64,000 nucleotides of DNA from Methylobacterium brachythecii (GCF_014196345.1 NZ_JACIDN010000006.1:310001-374000); one strand, 5' to 3'; positions 51,369 to 60,853 are shown, counted from the first letter of the stretch. Made by a program: numbers and translations. Notes: a model not told the origin generated them from the sequence alone.

Positions 51369-52756
51369 TCGTCGATGACGACGAGGCCCTGCGCGATGGG
51401 CTCGCCGAAACCGTGACGGATCTCGGACATACGCCGCTAGCGGTCCGGTCCGGATGCGAGGCGGTGGCCACGCTTGCGCAACAACCCGTAGCCGCCGTTC
51501 TCCTCGATCTGCGCATGCCGGGCGATCTCGACGGGATCGCAACCCTGGGGCAGATCCGAGCTCTGTCCGATCCGCCGCCCGTCACTGTCCTCACGGCGTT
51601 TGCGAGTCCGGCCAACACAATCGAGGCGATGCGACTCGGCGCGCACGATCATCTTACCAAGCCGATCGGCCGCGCCGATCTTGCCGAGAACCTCGCATCG
51701 ATGTTGCTTTGCAGTCCCACCCACATCGCAGAGGAGCCGGCGTGCGAGGCAGCCAACGGTCTGATCGGTTCAAGCGAGGCGATGCGACGCGTTCAGAAGG
51801 CGATTGGCCTTCTCGCCGACAGCGGCGCCACGGTGCTGATCCAGGGGGAGACCGGCACGGGAAAGGAAGAGGTCGCGCGCGCGCTCCACGCCTTCTCGGC
51901 CCGGCGCGCCCGGCCCTTCGTTCCGGTCAACTGTGCGGCGACACCTGCCGACCTGCTTGAGAGCGAGTTGTTCGGTCATGTCCGCGGCGCCCTGGGCGGA
52001 GCAACGTCCGATCGCGCGGGAGCCTTCCACCTTGCAGAGGGCGGTACGCTGTTCCTGGACGAGATCGGCGACATGTCCCCGATGATGCAGGCGAAGATCC
52101 TGCGGGTCATCCAGGACAGGATGGTAACGCCCGTCGGCGGAAAACCAGGTCGGGTCGATGTCCGCGTGGTCGCCGCCACTCACCAGGACCTGCAGGGCAT
52201 GGTCGCCGAAGACCGTTTCCGCGCCGACCTTTACTACCGCCTCAACGTCATACCCATCGTCATTCCGCCGCTACGCGAGCGGCTGGCCGACATCGTGCCG
52301 CTCGCGGAACATTTTCTGGCTGTGTCGGGAAAGCGGCTCGGCGACACCGCCTCCACGCGCCTGCTTTCCCACCGCTGGCCCGGCAATGTCCGGGAGCTGC
52401 GCAACGTCGTCGAACGCGCGGCGGTGATGACGCGCAGCCGTCTCATCGAGGCGTCGGATCTCGATCTCGCAACTGCAACCTCGTCGCATCGTGCGAACGG
52501 CATGATCGAAATCGGCATCGAGGCGGATCTGCCCGGGGCTGTCGCGCGTCTCGAATGCGCGATGATCGTGGCAGCCCTTTCCGAGGCCGGCGGGAACCGG
52601 ACAAAGGCGGCGCGGCGTCTCGGGATCCAACGGCAACTTCTGTACGCGAAGATCGAACGCTACGGCCTCGGCGGAGCGCCGGACCTCGACTTGTCGCGAG
52701 ATACGACAGCGACTGTCGCGAAAGCCGACGATCTGGACGTGCTGGGCAGCGTATAA
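51353..52756 (+). CDS. NtrC-like response regulator with degenerate GAFTGA loop
   Basis: 467 residues. Receiver domain with VDDDEA, phosphoacceptor Asp52 in LLDLRMPG and TKP; AAA+ domain with Walker A GETGTGKE (165-172) and Walker B LFLDEIGDM; Fis-type C-terminal helix-turn-helix (GNRTKAARRLGIQRQLLYAKIERYG, cited by NRTKAARRLGI). The loop that normally reads GAFTGA and contacts sigma54 reads GALGGA (212-217). Such changes occur in family members that work with sigma70 or act as repressors. Cognate partner of the overlapping kinase. Confidence 0.92.
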   Translation: MATILIVDDDEALRDGLAETVTDLGHTPLAVRSGCEAVATLAQQPVAAVLLDLRMPGDLDGIATLGQIRALSDPPPVTVLTAFASPANTIEAMRLGAHDHLTKPIGRADLAENLASMLLCSPTHIAEEPACEAANGLIGSSEAMRRVQKAIGLLADSGATVLIQGETGTGKEEVARALHAFSARRARPFVPVNCAATPADLLESELFGHVRGALGGATSDRAGAFHLAEGGTLFLDEIGDMSPMMQAKILRVIQDRMVTPVGGKPGRVDVRVVAATHQDLQGMVAEDRFRADLYYRLNVIPIVIPPLRERLADIVPLAEHFLAVSGKRLGDTASTRLLSHRWPGNVRELRNVVERAAVMTRSRLIEASDLDLATATSSHRANGMIEIGIEADLPGAVARLECAMIVAALSEAGGNRTKAARRLGIQRQLLYAKIERYGLGGAPDLDLSRDTTATVAKADDLDVLGSV

Positions 52757-52973
52757 GTCTCTGATCGGATAAAATTTTCGCGTCCAGCCTATGCGCCGGC
52801 TCAGACACGGGGAACAGAGCATTGCCCCCTGCGTCGAGCGATCACACAGAGCAGGCGAGCACGTCTCCGCCTCTCGTCGAATAGCTGGCGGACGCAAGAA
52901 TGACCGACTGGAACGGCACGACGGCCGCAGCGAATAGCTCGCTCCCTGTGGTCGCGGCCGAATAGAGCCGTCG

Positions 52974-54089
52974 ATGAGCACGCACGACGATATCCTGGTC
53001 TTCGCCCATGTGGGCGACTTGCACCTGATCGAGCCGGATGCGCAGAATACCTCCGACTACTGGGCCATTCTTGCTCACCTCGAAGAGCTCGACGGGCTCG
53101 ATTTCGTCTTCCTTCCCGGCGACAACGCCGACAACGGGCGCACCGATCAATACGAGCTCGTCCGTATCGGCCTCGACGGCTTGAGCCTGCCCGTGCACGT
53201 CATCACGGGCGACCACGATATGGAGTCGGGCAGCCTCGACGCTTTCTACGGCGGCCTCGGGGTGCGGCAACTGCCCTACGCGGTCACGGTCTCCGGCACG
53301 CGCTGCCTTTTCCTCGATATGTGCGGACCGGGCTCGGGCGGCCCCGACTTCCGGCTCGGCGGCTACCAGATCGCGTGGCTCGAAGCGGAACTTCGCGGGG
53401 CTGAAGCGCACGGCCGGGACTGTGTCCTGTTCATGCACAGCTACCCGGCCGACCTGACGGATGCCGGCGAGGCGACGCGCGTCGCCGACCTCGTCCACCG
53501 CGGTCCCGTCCGCCTCGTCGAGATGGGGCATACCCACTACAACGAACTCTCAAACGACGGCCGTACCATCTACGCCGCCTGCCGCTCCACAGGACAGATC
53601 GAGGAGGGGCCGGTCGGCTACGCCGTCGCGGCGGTCGATCGCGGCGTCGTGTCCTGGCGGTTCAGGGAACTCGGCCAACCCTGGCCCTTCGTTCTCATAA
53701 CGGCGCCCGCCGACGGACGGCTTGCCCAGTCTGAGGATCACCGCGTCGCAGGCGAGACGGAGATCCGCGCCGTTGTTCTGGGCCATGACCGCATCGCGGC
53801 GTGTGAGTACAGGATCGATGACGGTCCCTGGAGCCCGATGCGCTCCGACGAGAACGACCGTCGTTACCATGCCTATGTCGATTGGCCGGCCGGCGGCCAC
53901 CGCCTCGCAGTCCGCGCCCACGATGCCGGTGGCGCCTGTGACGAGGACATTGTCGAGCCGGCAGGTGCCTCCTTTGCGCTCGCGACCTCGAAAGGGATCG
54001 GCAGCGACGCAGACGCGCTTGGACCTTGGCCCGATCGGGGCGTGCTCGGCACGCAGCTGGGGCCGAACCGCAACGGGCGGCACTGGTAG
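52974..54089 (+). CDS. Calcineurin-like metallophosphoesterase
   Basis: 371 residues. Metal-binding motifs in order: HVGDLHL, LPGDNADN, TGDHD, FMHSYPAD and MGHTHYN, the complete set for a binuclear phosphoesterase. The C-terminal 130 residues form a beta-rich domain with RIDDGPWSPM, similar to those following purple acid phosphatase-like or Icc-type domains. No signal peptide. It starts a same-strand group with three membrane or periplasmic proteins. Confidence 0.87.
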   Translation: MSTHDDILVFAHVGDLHLIEPDAQNTSDYWAILAHLEELDGLDFVFLPGDNADNGRTDQYELVRIGLDGLSLPVHVITGDHDMESGSLDAFYGGLGVRQLPYAVTVSGTRCLFLDMCGPGSGGPDFRLGGYQIAWLEAELRGAEAHGRDCVLFMHSYPADLTDAGEATRVADLVHRGPVRLVEMGHTHYNELSNDGRTIYAACRSTGQIEEGPVGYAVAAVDRGVVSWRFRELGQPWPFVLITAPADGRLAQSEDHRVAGETEIRAVVLGHDRIAACEYRIDDGPWSPMRSDENDRRYHAYVDWPAGGHRLAVRAHDAGGACDEDIVEPAGASFALATSKGIGSDADALGPWPDRGVLGTQLGPNRNGRHW

Positions 54090-54143
54090 CGCGGCACCCA
54101 CCCCCTGCCTTCACTCCGAATACCTGCAAGGACGGCCGACGCG

Positions 54144-55412
54144 ATGGGCGCTCTCACCCTGACACCCAACCTCGCGACCTGGGGCATCGCCGGCCTCGCT
54201 ACACTCGGCGTGATACTTCGTCCCTTCTCCTGGCCGGAGGCGATCTGGGCGGTGCTTGGCGCGGCCGCCCTCGTGGCCCTCGGCCTGCTCGCGCCTGCCA
54301 CCGCCCTCGACGGCGTCCTGAAGGGCACAGACGTCTACCTGTTCCTCGTCGGCATGATGCTGCTCTCCGAGATCGCCCGGAAGGAAGGCCTGTTCGACTG
54401 GCTCGCCTCGCACGCGGTGCAGACCGCCAGAGGCTCTGCAACGCGCCTTTTCCTGCTCGTCTACGTCGTCGGCACGGTGGTGACGGTATTCCTGTCGAAC
54501 GACGCCTGTGCGGTGGTGCTCACGCCCGCCGTCTTCGCCGCAACCAAGGCCGCTGGGGTGAAGCAGCCGCTTCCCTACCTGTTCATATGTGCCTTCATTG
54601 CGAACGCGGCGAGCTTCATGTTGCCGATCTCCAACCCGGCCAACCTCGTTGTCTTCGCCGAGCACATGCCGCCGCTCGGCCGGTGGCTCGCGACGTTCAC
54701 TCTGCCGTCGCTGCTTGCTGTCGTGGCGACCTACGTCGTGCTCCACCTTACGCAGAGGGCGCATTTGAACGCCGAAACAGTGTCCACCAACGTGCAGATG
54801 CCGCGTCTCGCGCTCGGCGGTAAGGTCGCGGGCGCCGGCATTGCCGCGACCGGCGCTTTGCTAATCGCAGCGTCCGCCTACGGCCTCGATCTTGGACTGC
54901 CGACCTTCGCCGCGGGACTGGCCACCACGCTAGTCGTGCTCCTGATCAACCGAGGCGGCCTCGTAGAGGTCGTCAAAGACGTCTCCTGGAGCGTGCTGCC
55001 CCTGGTCGCCGGCTTGTTCGTCCTGGTTGAGGCGCTGGAGAAGACCGGCGTGCTCGGCATGCTCGCCGACGTCCTGAAGCGGTCGGCGGAGACGAACCCC
55101 GCCACGGCGGCCTGGGTCGGCGGCGCCATCGTGGCGTTCGGCTCCAACCTCGTGAACAACCTGCCGGCCGGGCTGCTCGCCGGCGCCGCGGTCCAGGCCG
55201 CTCACGTCTCCGAGAAGGTCGCGGGCGCCATCCTGATCGGCGTTGACCTCGGGCCGAACCTTTCGGTGACAGGCTCGCTGGCCACCATCCTGTGGCTCAC
55301 CGCGATCCGCCGCGAGGGCCAGGATGTCTCGGCCTTCGCCTTCCTGAAACTCGGACTCCTCGTGATGCCGCCGGCGCTCGTGCTGGCGCTCGCCTCCCTG
55401 ATCCTCGTCTGA
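54144..55412 (+). CDS. ArsB/NhaD-type ion permease
   Basis: 422 residues, about 11-12 helices. VTVFLSNDACAVVLTPAVFAATKA and ISNPANLVVFAEHMPPLGRW match the ArsB/NhaD (IT) superfamily, and the second half repeats the pattern with VAFGSNLVNNLPAGLLAG and LGPNLSVTGSLATILW. Usually annotated as arsenite efflux, but no ars operon genes (arsR, arsC) are present, so the substrate could be another anion or sodium. It lies 54 bases after the phosphoesterase. Confidence 0.87.
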   Translation: MGALTLTPNLATWGIAGLATLGVILRPFSWPEAIWAVLGAAALVALGLLAPATALDGVLKGTDVYLFLVGMMLLSEIARKEGLFDWLASHAVQTARGSATRLFLLVYVVGTVVTVFLSNDACAVVLTPAVFAATKAAGVKQPLPYLFICAFIANAASFMLPISNPANLVVFAEHMPPLGRWLATFTLPSLLAVVATYVVLHLTQRAHLNAETVSTNVQMPRLALGGKVAGAGIAATGALLIAASAYGLDLGLPTFAAGLATTLVVLLINRGGLVEVVKDVSWSVLPLVAGLFVLVEALEKTGVLGMLADVLKRSAETNPATAAWVGGAIVAFGSNLVNNLPAGLLAGAAVQAAHVSEKVAGAILIGVDLGPNLSVTGSLATILWLTAIRREGQDVSAFAFLKLGLLVMPPALVLALASLILV

Positions 55413-55446
55413 CGCCCGAACCGCTTCGATCCGGAGACGTGCCCGC

Positions 55447-56376
55447 GTGACCGCCGCCTTACTCTACCCCTTCATCATCGTCGCCGGCATCCTTCAGGCG
55501 CTCGGCAACTCGATGAACGCCCAGCTGCGCGGGCATCTCGTCAACCCGTTCCTGGCGGCCTCCGTCTCGTTTCTGCCGATCGTCTTCGTCTTCGCGACGC
55601 TGTTCCTCGTCATGCCGGCACCGCTCCCAAGCATGGAGAACCTCGCCTCCATGCCGTGGTACGCACCGCTTGGCGGTGTGGCAGGCGCGGTGGCGGTGTT
55701 CGGCGGCCTCGCCTTCGTCGACAAGGTCGGTGCCGGTCCCTTCAACGGCTTGACCCTCACCGCCAATATCCTGACCTCATTGGCGCTGGATGCCTTTGGA
55801 ATGTTCGGTCTGCAGGGAGGAGGCTTCAAGCCGATGCCCTGGCTCGGCGGTCTGCTGATGGCGATCGGCGTGTCCTTCATCGCCCGGGCGACGCCCGGCG
55901 ACACTCATGAGCAGGATGCCGGTCACGGTCTCGACGGCCGGCTCCTCTACCCCTTCATCGTCGTCGCGGGCGCGCTGCAAGCGATCGGCGTCGTCTGGAA
56001 CGCGCAGCTGCGGGGTGCCCTCCTCAACCCGTGGCTCGCCGCGACGGTATCCTTCCTGCCGGTGGTCTTCGTGTTCGTGTTGGTCTTCCTGCTGCTCCCG
56101 AAGCCGCTCCCGCAGCGGACGGACGTCGAGGGCGTGCGCTGGTGGATGCCGCTGGCCGGCCTCACGGGTGCGGTCGCCGTGTTCGCCGGTCTCCTGTTTG
56201 TGGACAAGGTCGGGGCGGGCGCCTTCAACGGTCTCCTCATCACCGCCAACCTATTGACGTCCGTCGCTCTCGACCATTTTGGCTTGCTCGGCATGAAGCA
56301 GGTCACCGCGGGTCCGTCGCGTCTCGGCGGTGCGACCGTGATGGTGGCCGGCATCGTGCTCATCTCCGTGTTCTAA
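55447..56376 (+). CDS. DMT-family transporter with two fused YdcZ (DUF606) domains
   Basis: 309 residues formed by an internal duplication: LLYPFIIVAGILQALG...MNAQLRGHLVNPFLAASVSFLPI in the first half returns as LLYPFIVVAGALQAIG...NAQLRGALLNPWLAATVSFLPV in the second half. DKVGAG(P/A)FNGL also occurs twice. Single YdcZ proteins are about 150 residues, so this is a tandem fusion with about 10 helices. GTG start. It lies 34 bases after the ArsB/NhaD-type gene and 11 before the TAXI protein. Confidence 0.86.
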   Translation: MTAALLYPFIIVAGILQALGNSMNAQLRGHLVNPFLAASVSFLPIVFVFATLFLVMPAPLPSMENLASMPWYAPLGGVAGAVAVFGGLAFVDKVGAGPFNGLTLTANILTSLALDAFGMFGLQGGGFKPMPWLGGLLMAIGVSFIARATPGDTHEQDAGHGLDGRLLYPFIVVAGALQAIGVVWNAQLRGALLNPWLAATVSFLPVVFVFVLVFLLLPKPLPQRTDVEGVRWWMPLAGLTGAVAVFAGLLFVDKVGAGAFNGLLITANLLTSVALDHFGLLGMKQVTAGPSRLGGATVMVAGIVLISVF

Positions 56377-56387
56377 CGGCAGGACCG

Positions 56388-57740
56388 ATGATCAACGGAC
56401 TATCCTGGCTGGTGCGCCGGGAGGTTTTGCTCCTTTCGGCCGGCGCCCTGCTGGCCGCGGGAGCTGCAGCGGCTTGGTACCTGCTGCAGGCGACGGTGTT
56501 GACGGTTGCGGTCGCTCCCCGTGACGGGACCGAACCGGAGCTGATCAAGGCCTATGCCGATGCCTTGGACTCTGGCGGAGAGGCGGTCCGGCTCAAGATC
56601 CTGTCCTTCGACGATGTGCGCGAGAGCGCCGCCGCCCTCCAGGACGGGCGTGCCGATCTCGCCGTCGTCCGGCCCGACGTTCTCCTGCCGACAAACGGGT
56701 TGACCCTGGCGATCCTTCGGGACCAGGCGATAATCATCGTCTCACCCGAGCAGGCTCCCATCAAGGCGTTCCCCAAGCTTGCGGGCAGACGGCTCGGCAT
56801 CGCCGCGCACCGAGACGCCGATCTCCTGCTGCTCAAGAATCTCCTGGGGTATTACAGCTTAACCCTCGACACCGAGACCTCGGCACTCCCCGCGCGCGAC
56901 CGGACGGTACGTCTTGTCCGGGTCGATCAAGACGCGGTGGCGGCGGCCTTCCGCGAGAAGCGCATCGACGCATTCATCAGCATCATCGCGCCCTCGGCTC
57001 CGAAGGCGCTCGCCCTCGTAAACGCCGCGCGTTCGGTCGCCCGAGGCGGCAAGGTGGAGTTCATCACAGTCGAAGACGACGGTGCTGTCATCGAGCGATT
57101 CCCCCGACTGCAGTCCGTGACCGTACCGGGCGGTCTGTTCGGGGGAGACCCGAAGCTGCCGACTGACGATGTGAAGACGGTGGGCGCCTCCTACCGGCTC
57201 ATGGCCCGAGCCAATCTGAGCCGCGTGGTTGCCGCCGACATCACCCAGCAGCTCTTCGAGAAGCGCACGGCTGCCGCAGCGAAGACTGACGCCGCCGAAT
57301 ACGTCCAGGCGCCGGCCTATGACACCACGGTTGCCGCCACGAGCGCGCGCATACCGATCCATCCAGGCGCCGTCGATTACTACGAGCGAGAGCAGCACGG
57401 CTTCGTCGAGCGGTACGGAGACACTCTCTATCTACTCGGCGCTATCGCTGGCGGTCTCGTGTCGGTCCTTGCCTGGATACGCCAGCGCCTCGTCGGTTTA
57501 GGTCGTGAGCGGATCGATGAAGTCATCGACAGGCTGCTTGCCCTGACGGAGGAAATCCAAACGGTGCAGGACGCTACGCGGCTGGGGGCGCTAAACGCTG
57601 AGATCGACGGCTTGGCCGCGAAGGCGGCCCGATACGCTCGCGCTCGTGAGCCAGACGCACGCACAATGTCGGCGGTCGCCATCGCCATTGAGACGGCACG
57701 GTCGACCTTGTGGAACCGGTTGCGCTCAAGGCCAACCTAG
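56388..57740 (+). CDS. Membrane-anchored TAXI-family TRAP solute receptor
   Basis: 450 residues. An N-terminal uncleaved helix (REVLLLSAGALLAAGAAAAWYLLQ), a TAXI-type binding fold (VAVAPRDGTEPELIKAYADAL, LAVVRPDVLLPTNG, LPARDRTVRLVRVD) to about residue 340, then a second helix (YLLGAIAGGLVSVLAWI) and a C-terminal coiled-coil-like region. Free TAXI receptors are soluble, so an anchored form with a cytoplasmic tail suggests a signalling or fixed-receptor role. No TRAP membrane subunits are nearby. Confidence 0.85.
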   Translation: MINGLSWLVRREVLLLSAGALLAAGAAAAWYLLQATVLTVAVAPRDGTEPELIKAYADALDSGGEAVRLKILSFDDVRESAAALQDGRADLAVVRPDVLLPTNGLTLAILRDQAIIIVSPEQAPIKAFPKLAGRRLGIAAHRDADLLLLKNLLGYYSLTLDTETSALPARDRTVRLVRVDQDAVAAAFREKRIDAFISIIAPSAPKALALVNAARSVARGGKVEFITVEDDGAVIERFPRLQSVTVPGGLFGGDPKLPTDDVKTVGASYRLMARANLSRVVAADITQQLFEKRTAAAAKTDAAEYVQAPAYDTTVAATSARIPIHPGAVDYYEREQHGFVERYGDTLYLLGAIAGGLVSVLAWIRQRLVGLGRERIDEVIDRLLALTEEIQTVQDATRLGALNAEIDGLAAKAARYARAREPDARTMSAVAIAIETARSTLWNRLRSRPT

Positions 57741-57883
57741 AGCTTCGGTTGGAGACGCGCATGAGTGGTGCCGCGGGCGGAAGGCTGCTTTCCCGTTACC
57801 TTTGCCCGCAAGCAGCCGGTCCGCTAACGGCCATGATCGGCCCATCGTCGGACGCCCGACCGTTACTCCTCGCACCGTGTCGT

Positions 57884-58651
57884 TCAGGTGCTCTGTCCCG
57901 CCGCCTTCAGAATCAAAGCCGCAACCTCATGAGGATGCGACACGATCGGAAGGTGGCTCGATGGCAGTTCCACGGTCGTGGCGTTCATACGCTTCGCCAT
58001 GAACCTCTGTAGATCCGCGTGAATGACCCGGTCGTCCACCGATATGGCGTAGTAGGAGGGCTTCGAACGCCACGCAGCTTCGCTGACCTTGCCGAGCATC
58101 AACTCCTTACGGAACGGCGTCTGAACAGCATAAAGCGACTTGGCTTTGCGCGTCGGCACGTCAGGGGCGAAGTCGTGGATGAAAGCCTCTTCGGTCAGTC
58201 GTCCTTCGTCGCCATCGAATACGATACCTGCGGAGGCAGGCACGGCCGGATATTGCTTGGTCAGCGCCGTGTAATCTTCGTTGGCATCGGGCGCGCGCGC
58301 GGCGATGTAGACAAGCGCCGAGACATTCGGATCCGTCCCGGCTTCCGTCACGATGGTTCCTGAAAAGGAATGTCCCGCGAGCACGGTCGGTCCCTTCTGG
58401 CGTGCAAGGACTTGGCGACAGGCCGCGACGGCTTCAGGCAGGCTGGTCAACGGGTTCTGAACCGAAGTGACGTTGAGACCGCGGTCCTGGAGGAGCGGAA
58501 TGACGTCTAGCCACGACGAGCCATCCGCGAAGAGGCCATGAACAAGGACGACATTGGCGGCCTTCGGAACAACCGGTTGCGCTCTCAAGCTTGTAGGAAT
58601 CAAAGTAGATGCCAGCAACGAGGCTGTCATGACACGCCTGTTGATCTGCAT
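57884..58651 (-). CDS. Exported alpha/beta hydrolase
   Basis: 255 residues. Signal-like leader (INRRVMTASLLASTLIPTSLRA), then VVLVHGLFADGSSWLDVIPLL, nucleophile elbow LAGHSFSGTIVTEA and the His in SSHLPIVSHP. The acid residue is probably in AISVDDRVIHAD. It is of the EstA/methylesterase-like group that often carries a small lid. AGGATTTCGAA precedes the ATG, the same leader sequence as the tautomerase gene upstream, 140 bases away, so both may be expressed together. Confidence 0.85.
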   Translation of the reverse strand: MQINRRVMTASLLASTLIPTSLRAQPVVPKAANVVLVHGLFADGSSWLDVIPLLQDRGLNVTSVQNPLTSLPEAVAACRQVLARQKGPTVLAGHSFSGTIVTEAGTDPNVSALVYIAARAPDANEDYTALTKQYPAVPASAGIVFDGDEGRLTEEAFIHDFAPDVPTRKAKSLYAVQTPFRKELMLGKVSEAAWRSKPSYYAISVDDRVIHADLQRFMAKRMNATTVELPSSHLPIVSHPHEVAALILKAAGQST

Positions 58652-58791
58652 TTCGAAATCCTGATGCTAGGTTTTGGTGTTTTGCGGAATTTTGACCGCC
58701 GCCGGAGCGTCCCCGGCGGACGTGCTTGCGAGCGTAAGCCGGCAGTTCGAGGCAAGTGCCGGACGGCTCATGCGATGCGTCGACGGGCGCC

Positions 58792-59196
58792 TCAGCCGGG
58801 ATGGGCCTCTGCCCAGCGCCCGTTCTGCGTGCGGCCACCGAACCCGTAGGCGTCGCCGTCGACGGCATGCACGAACACGTAGCTTTCCCCGTGGATCTGT
58901 CCGAGGATTTGTTTCATTCCCTCGAAAGCGGCCGCCACAAAGCTCGTGGTCTCGCTCTTCACGTTGCTCTTCTCGGTGATCTTGATGTCGAGCCAGAAGG
59001 CCGACAGCCCATCATCCGTTGGGCGGCGTCCAGCAATGAACCAGCCGTCCGGATCGGCCTCTTCCACCAGAACGGCCGTGACATTCGCGTCCTTTCCGAG
59101 CCTCTCGGCTCCTAGGGTTCTGGCTAATTCTGCGATCTGCACGCGGAGTTCTGGCCGCGGCTGCGGCGTTACATAACGAACTACTATCATAGGCAT
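58792..59196 (-). CDS. Tautomerase-superfamily protein
   Basis: 134 residues. It begins Met-Pro, giving the N-terminal catalytic Pro-1 after Met removal, as in the 4-oxalocrotonate tautomerase superfamily. VTAVLVEEADPDGWFIAGR and SAFWLDIKITE are typical strand-turn pieces, and the chain is about twice the length of a 4-OT monomer, like the cis-CaaD/MIF-like fused forms. Divergent from the LysR gene at 59292, which probably regulates it. Confidence 0.82.
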   Translation of the reverse strand: MPMIVVRYVTPQPRPELRVQIAELARTLGAERLGKDANVTAVLVEEADPDGWFIAGRRPTDDGLSAFWLDIKITEKSNVKSETTSFVAAAFEGMKQILGQIHGESYVFVHAVDGDAYGFGGRTQNGRWAEAHPG

Positions 59197-59291
59197 TGCG
59201 AAATCCTCGATGGAAGACGCACGTGCTTGACATGACTAACATCATAAGAGAAAGTAATGAATTATTGTTTTTCCCATTGCGAAACGCGATC

Positions 59292-60134
59292 ATGCTCGAT
59301 CTGGTGTCGGTTCGGCTCTTCGTCCTTGCGCTAGACCTTGGCAGCCTGACGCGCGCCGCCGAGGCCGCGGGCACCGTCCAACCCGTCGTCAGCCAGCGGC
59401 TCAAGGCGCTCGAGGCGACGCTGGGTCGAAAGCTTCTCGATCGCTCCCCACGCTTCGTTCGGGCTACGGAAGACGGCCGCGCATTTCTTGAGAAGGCGAG
59501 GCTTCTCCTCCGGAGCCACGACGAAGCCATGCGCTTCACCGAGGCCCCGGCCGTCCGGTTCTCCCTCGGGTTTAGCGATCATGCTCTTGGGCTCGGGATC
59601 GAGCCGGTGTTGCAAGCCGTTCGCAGTGCTCTGCCGGGCAACGCCATCATCGACGTTCGCATGGGGCTTTCTCAAGATTTGCGGCCCCGTTTCGACGCAG
59701 GACAACTGGACGCGATCGTCATCCGGCGGGAAAGCGGAGGCAGAGAAGGCGAGGTTCTCGGCAACGACCACTTGGGCTGGCGCGCGGCACAGGGCTGGTC
59801 GCGTTCGGCGGATGGCCCTCTACCGTTGGCGACGCTCGGTATGCCCTGTGGCGTCCATGAGGCTGCAATCCGCCTGCTTGACCGCGCCCGCATCCCGTGG
59901 CGTGAGTCGTTTCAAGCAAGCAGTTGCGCAGCGCTGTGTGCTGGCGTCCGGTCCGGGCTGGGCGTCGCGCTTCTGGGTGACGCAGCGTGCGATGGGATGC
60001 CGGACGCAGGGCCGGCTCTCGGTCTCCCACCGATCCCGGCATCCGAGATCGTCATGTTCGGACGAGCGGGCTCGCCGATCGTGGGCGATGCGTTGCGCGC
60101 ATTGGAACTGGCCATCCGCAAGCGTCTTCGCTGA
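59292..60134 (+). CDS. LysR-family regulator (divergent from tautomerase)
   Basis: 280 residues. LysR winged helix: VRLFVLALDLGSLTRAAEAAGTVQPVVSQRLKALEATLG, given by SLTRAAEAAG and VSQRLKALE. The ligand domain is of normal length but slightly compressed. ATG 59292 is preferred because the domain begins within five residues; the upstream region is the divergent promoter. Controls the tautomerase/hydrolase pair by inference. Confidence 0.88.
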   Translation: MLDLVSVRLFVLALDLGSLTRAAEAAGTVQPVVSQRLKALEATLGRKLLDRSPRFVRATEDGRAFLEKARLLLRSHDEAMRFTEAPAVRFSLGFSDHALGLGIEPVLQAVRSALPGNAIIDVRMGLSQDLRPRFDAGQLDAIVIRRESGGREGEVLGNDHLGWRAAQGWSRSADGPLPLATLGMPCGVHEAAIRLLDRARIPWRESFQASSCAALCAGVRSGLGVALLGDAACDGMPDAGPALGLPPIPASEIVMFGRAGSPIVGDALRALELAIRKRLR

Positions 60135-60166
60135 AACCGCAGCGGGTCAGCGAAAGGAAGGCGTCA

Positions 60167-60805
60167 TCAGACGCCGATGAGGGTCGGCAATCGATCCAGA
60201 GAGGCCTGATGTGCCAGAGGGATTGGCGCACCCTCCGGAGCCGTCATGCCGATGCGGTCATGCCAGAAGGTCGGGAGCCCGACAGCCGCCGTTCCGATGA
60301 GGTCGTAGGCGGAGCCTGCCACGAAGAGGCAGCGCGATGCCCCGACCCCGAGCTCGTTCAGGCCGAGCAGGTAAGGACGTGGGTCCGGCTTGTAGAAGCC
60401 GGCTCGCTCCGACGTGACCAAGCAGTCGAACGCCACTCCCACCCGGCTCGCGGCGATGCGTCCCAGATGCTCCGAACAGTTGGTAACGATGCCGAGCGGC
60501 ACCGACCTGGCGGCGAGCTCCTGCAAGGCCTTCGTCACGCCCGGCCAGGGTTGCAGCTCGCCGTAGCGCTCGGCGAGCTGCGCGGTGGCGCTTCGCGGCA
60601 GGCCGACCGCATCGGCCGCTTCGGACACCAGATCTTCGTACGGGCGATAGCCGCCGGTGCGGTATGTGTTCCGAAGATACTCGCTTCGCCACCGCAATCC
60701 GAGTTCCTCACCCCCGGCCACGGAATTCCAGAGCGACCAGCTATCCAGCAGGGCAGTCAGCAGGTCGAATAGGACGGCGTCGTAACGTTGCTCTGACATT
60801 GGCAA
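60167..60805 (-). CDS. HAD-superfamily hydrolase (haloacid dehalogenase II-like)
   Basis: 212 residues. Motif I DAVLFDLLTALLDS with the nucleophile Asp, motif II VTNCSEH and motif III TSERAGFYKPDPRPYLLGL are present, plus a small cap domain (RYGELQPWPGVTKAL). The YKPDP context is typical for L-2-haloacid dehalogenase or phosphoglycolate-like phosphatases. Last gene of the DSD1-RidA-HAD group, 48 bases after RidA. Confidence 0.85.
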   Translation of the reverse strand: MPMSEQRYDAVLFDLLTALLDSWSLWNSVAGGEELGLRWRSEYLRNTYRTGGYRPYEDLVSEAADAVGLPRSATAQLAERYGELQPWPGVTKALQELAARSVPLGIVTNCSEHLGRIAASRVGVAFDCLVTSERAGFYKPDPRPYLLGLNELGVGASRCLFVAGSAYDLIGTAAVGLPTFWHDRIGMTAPEGAPIPLAHQASLDRLPTLIGV

Positions 60806-60853
60806 ACTCCAGATCGATGCAGAGACTTTCGGGTGGCGCGCTGGAAGTCGCGA

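Noticed and set aside
54144..55412. Assignment of an arsenic resistance operon
   Set aside because: Only the ArsB/NhaD-type permease is present; no arsR, arsC, arsH or arsA lies near it.
59194..59284. Ten-base direct repeat CATTGCGAAA at 59194 and 59275 as possible LysR site
   Set aside because: The first copy coincides with the tautomerase start codon and its Shine-Dalgarno, so it is explained by translation signals; a LysR T-N11-A dyad was not clear.
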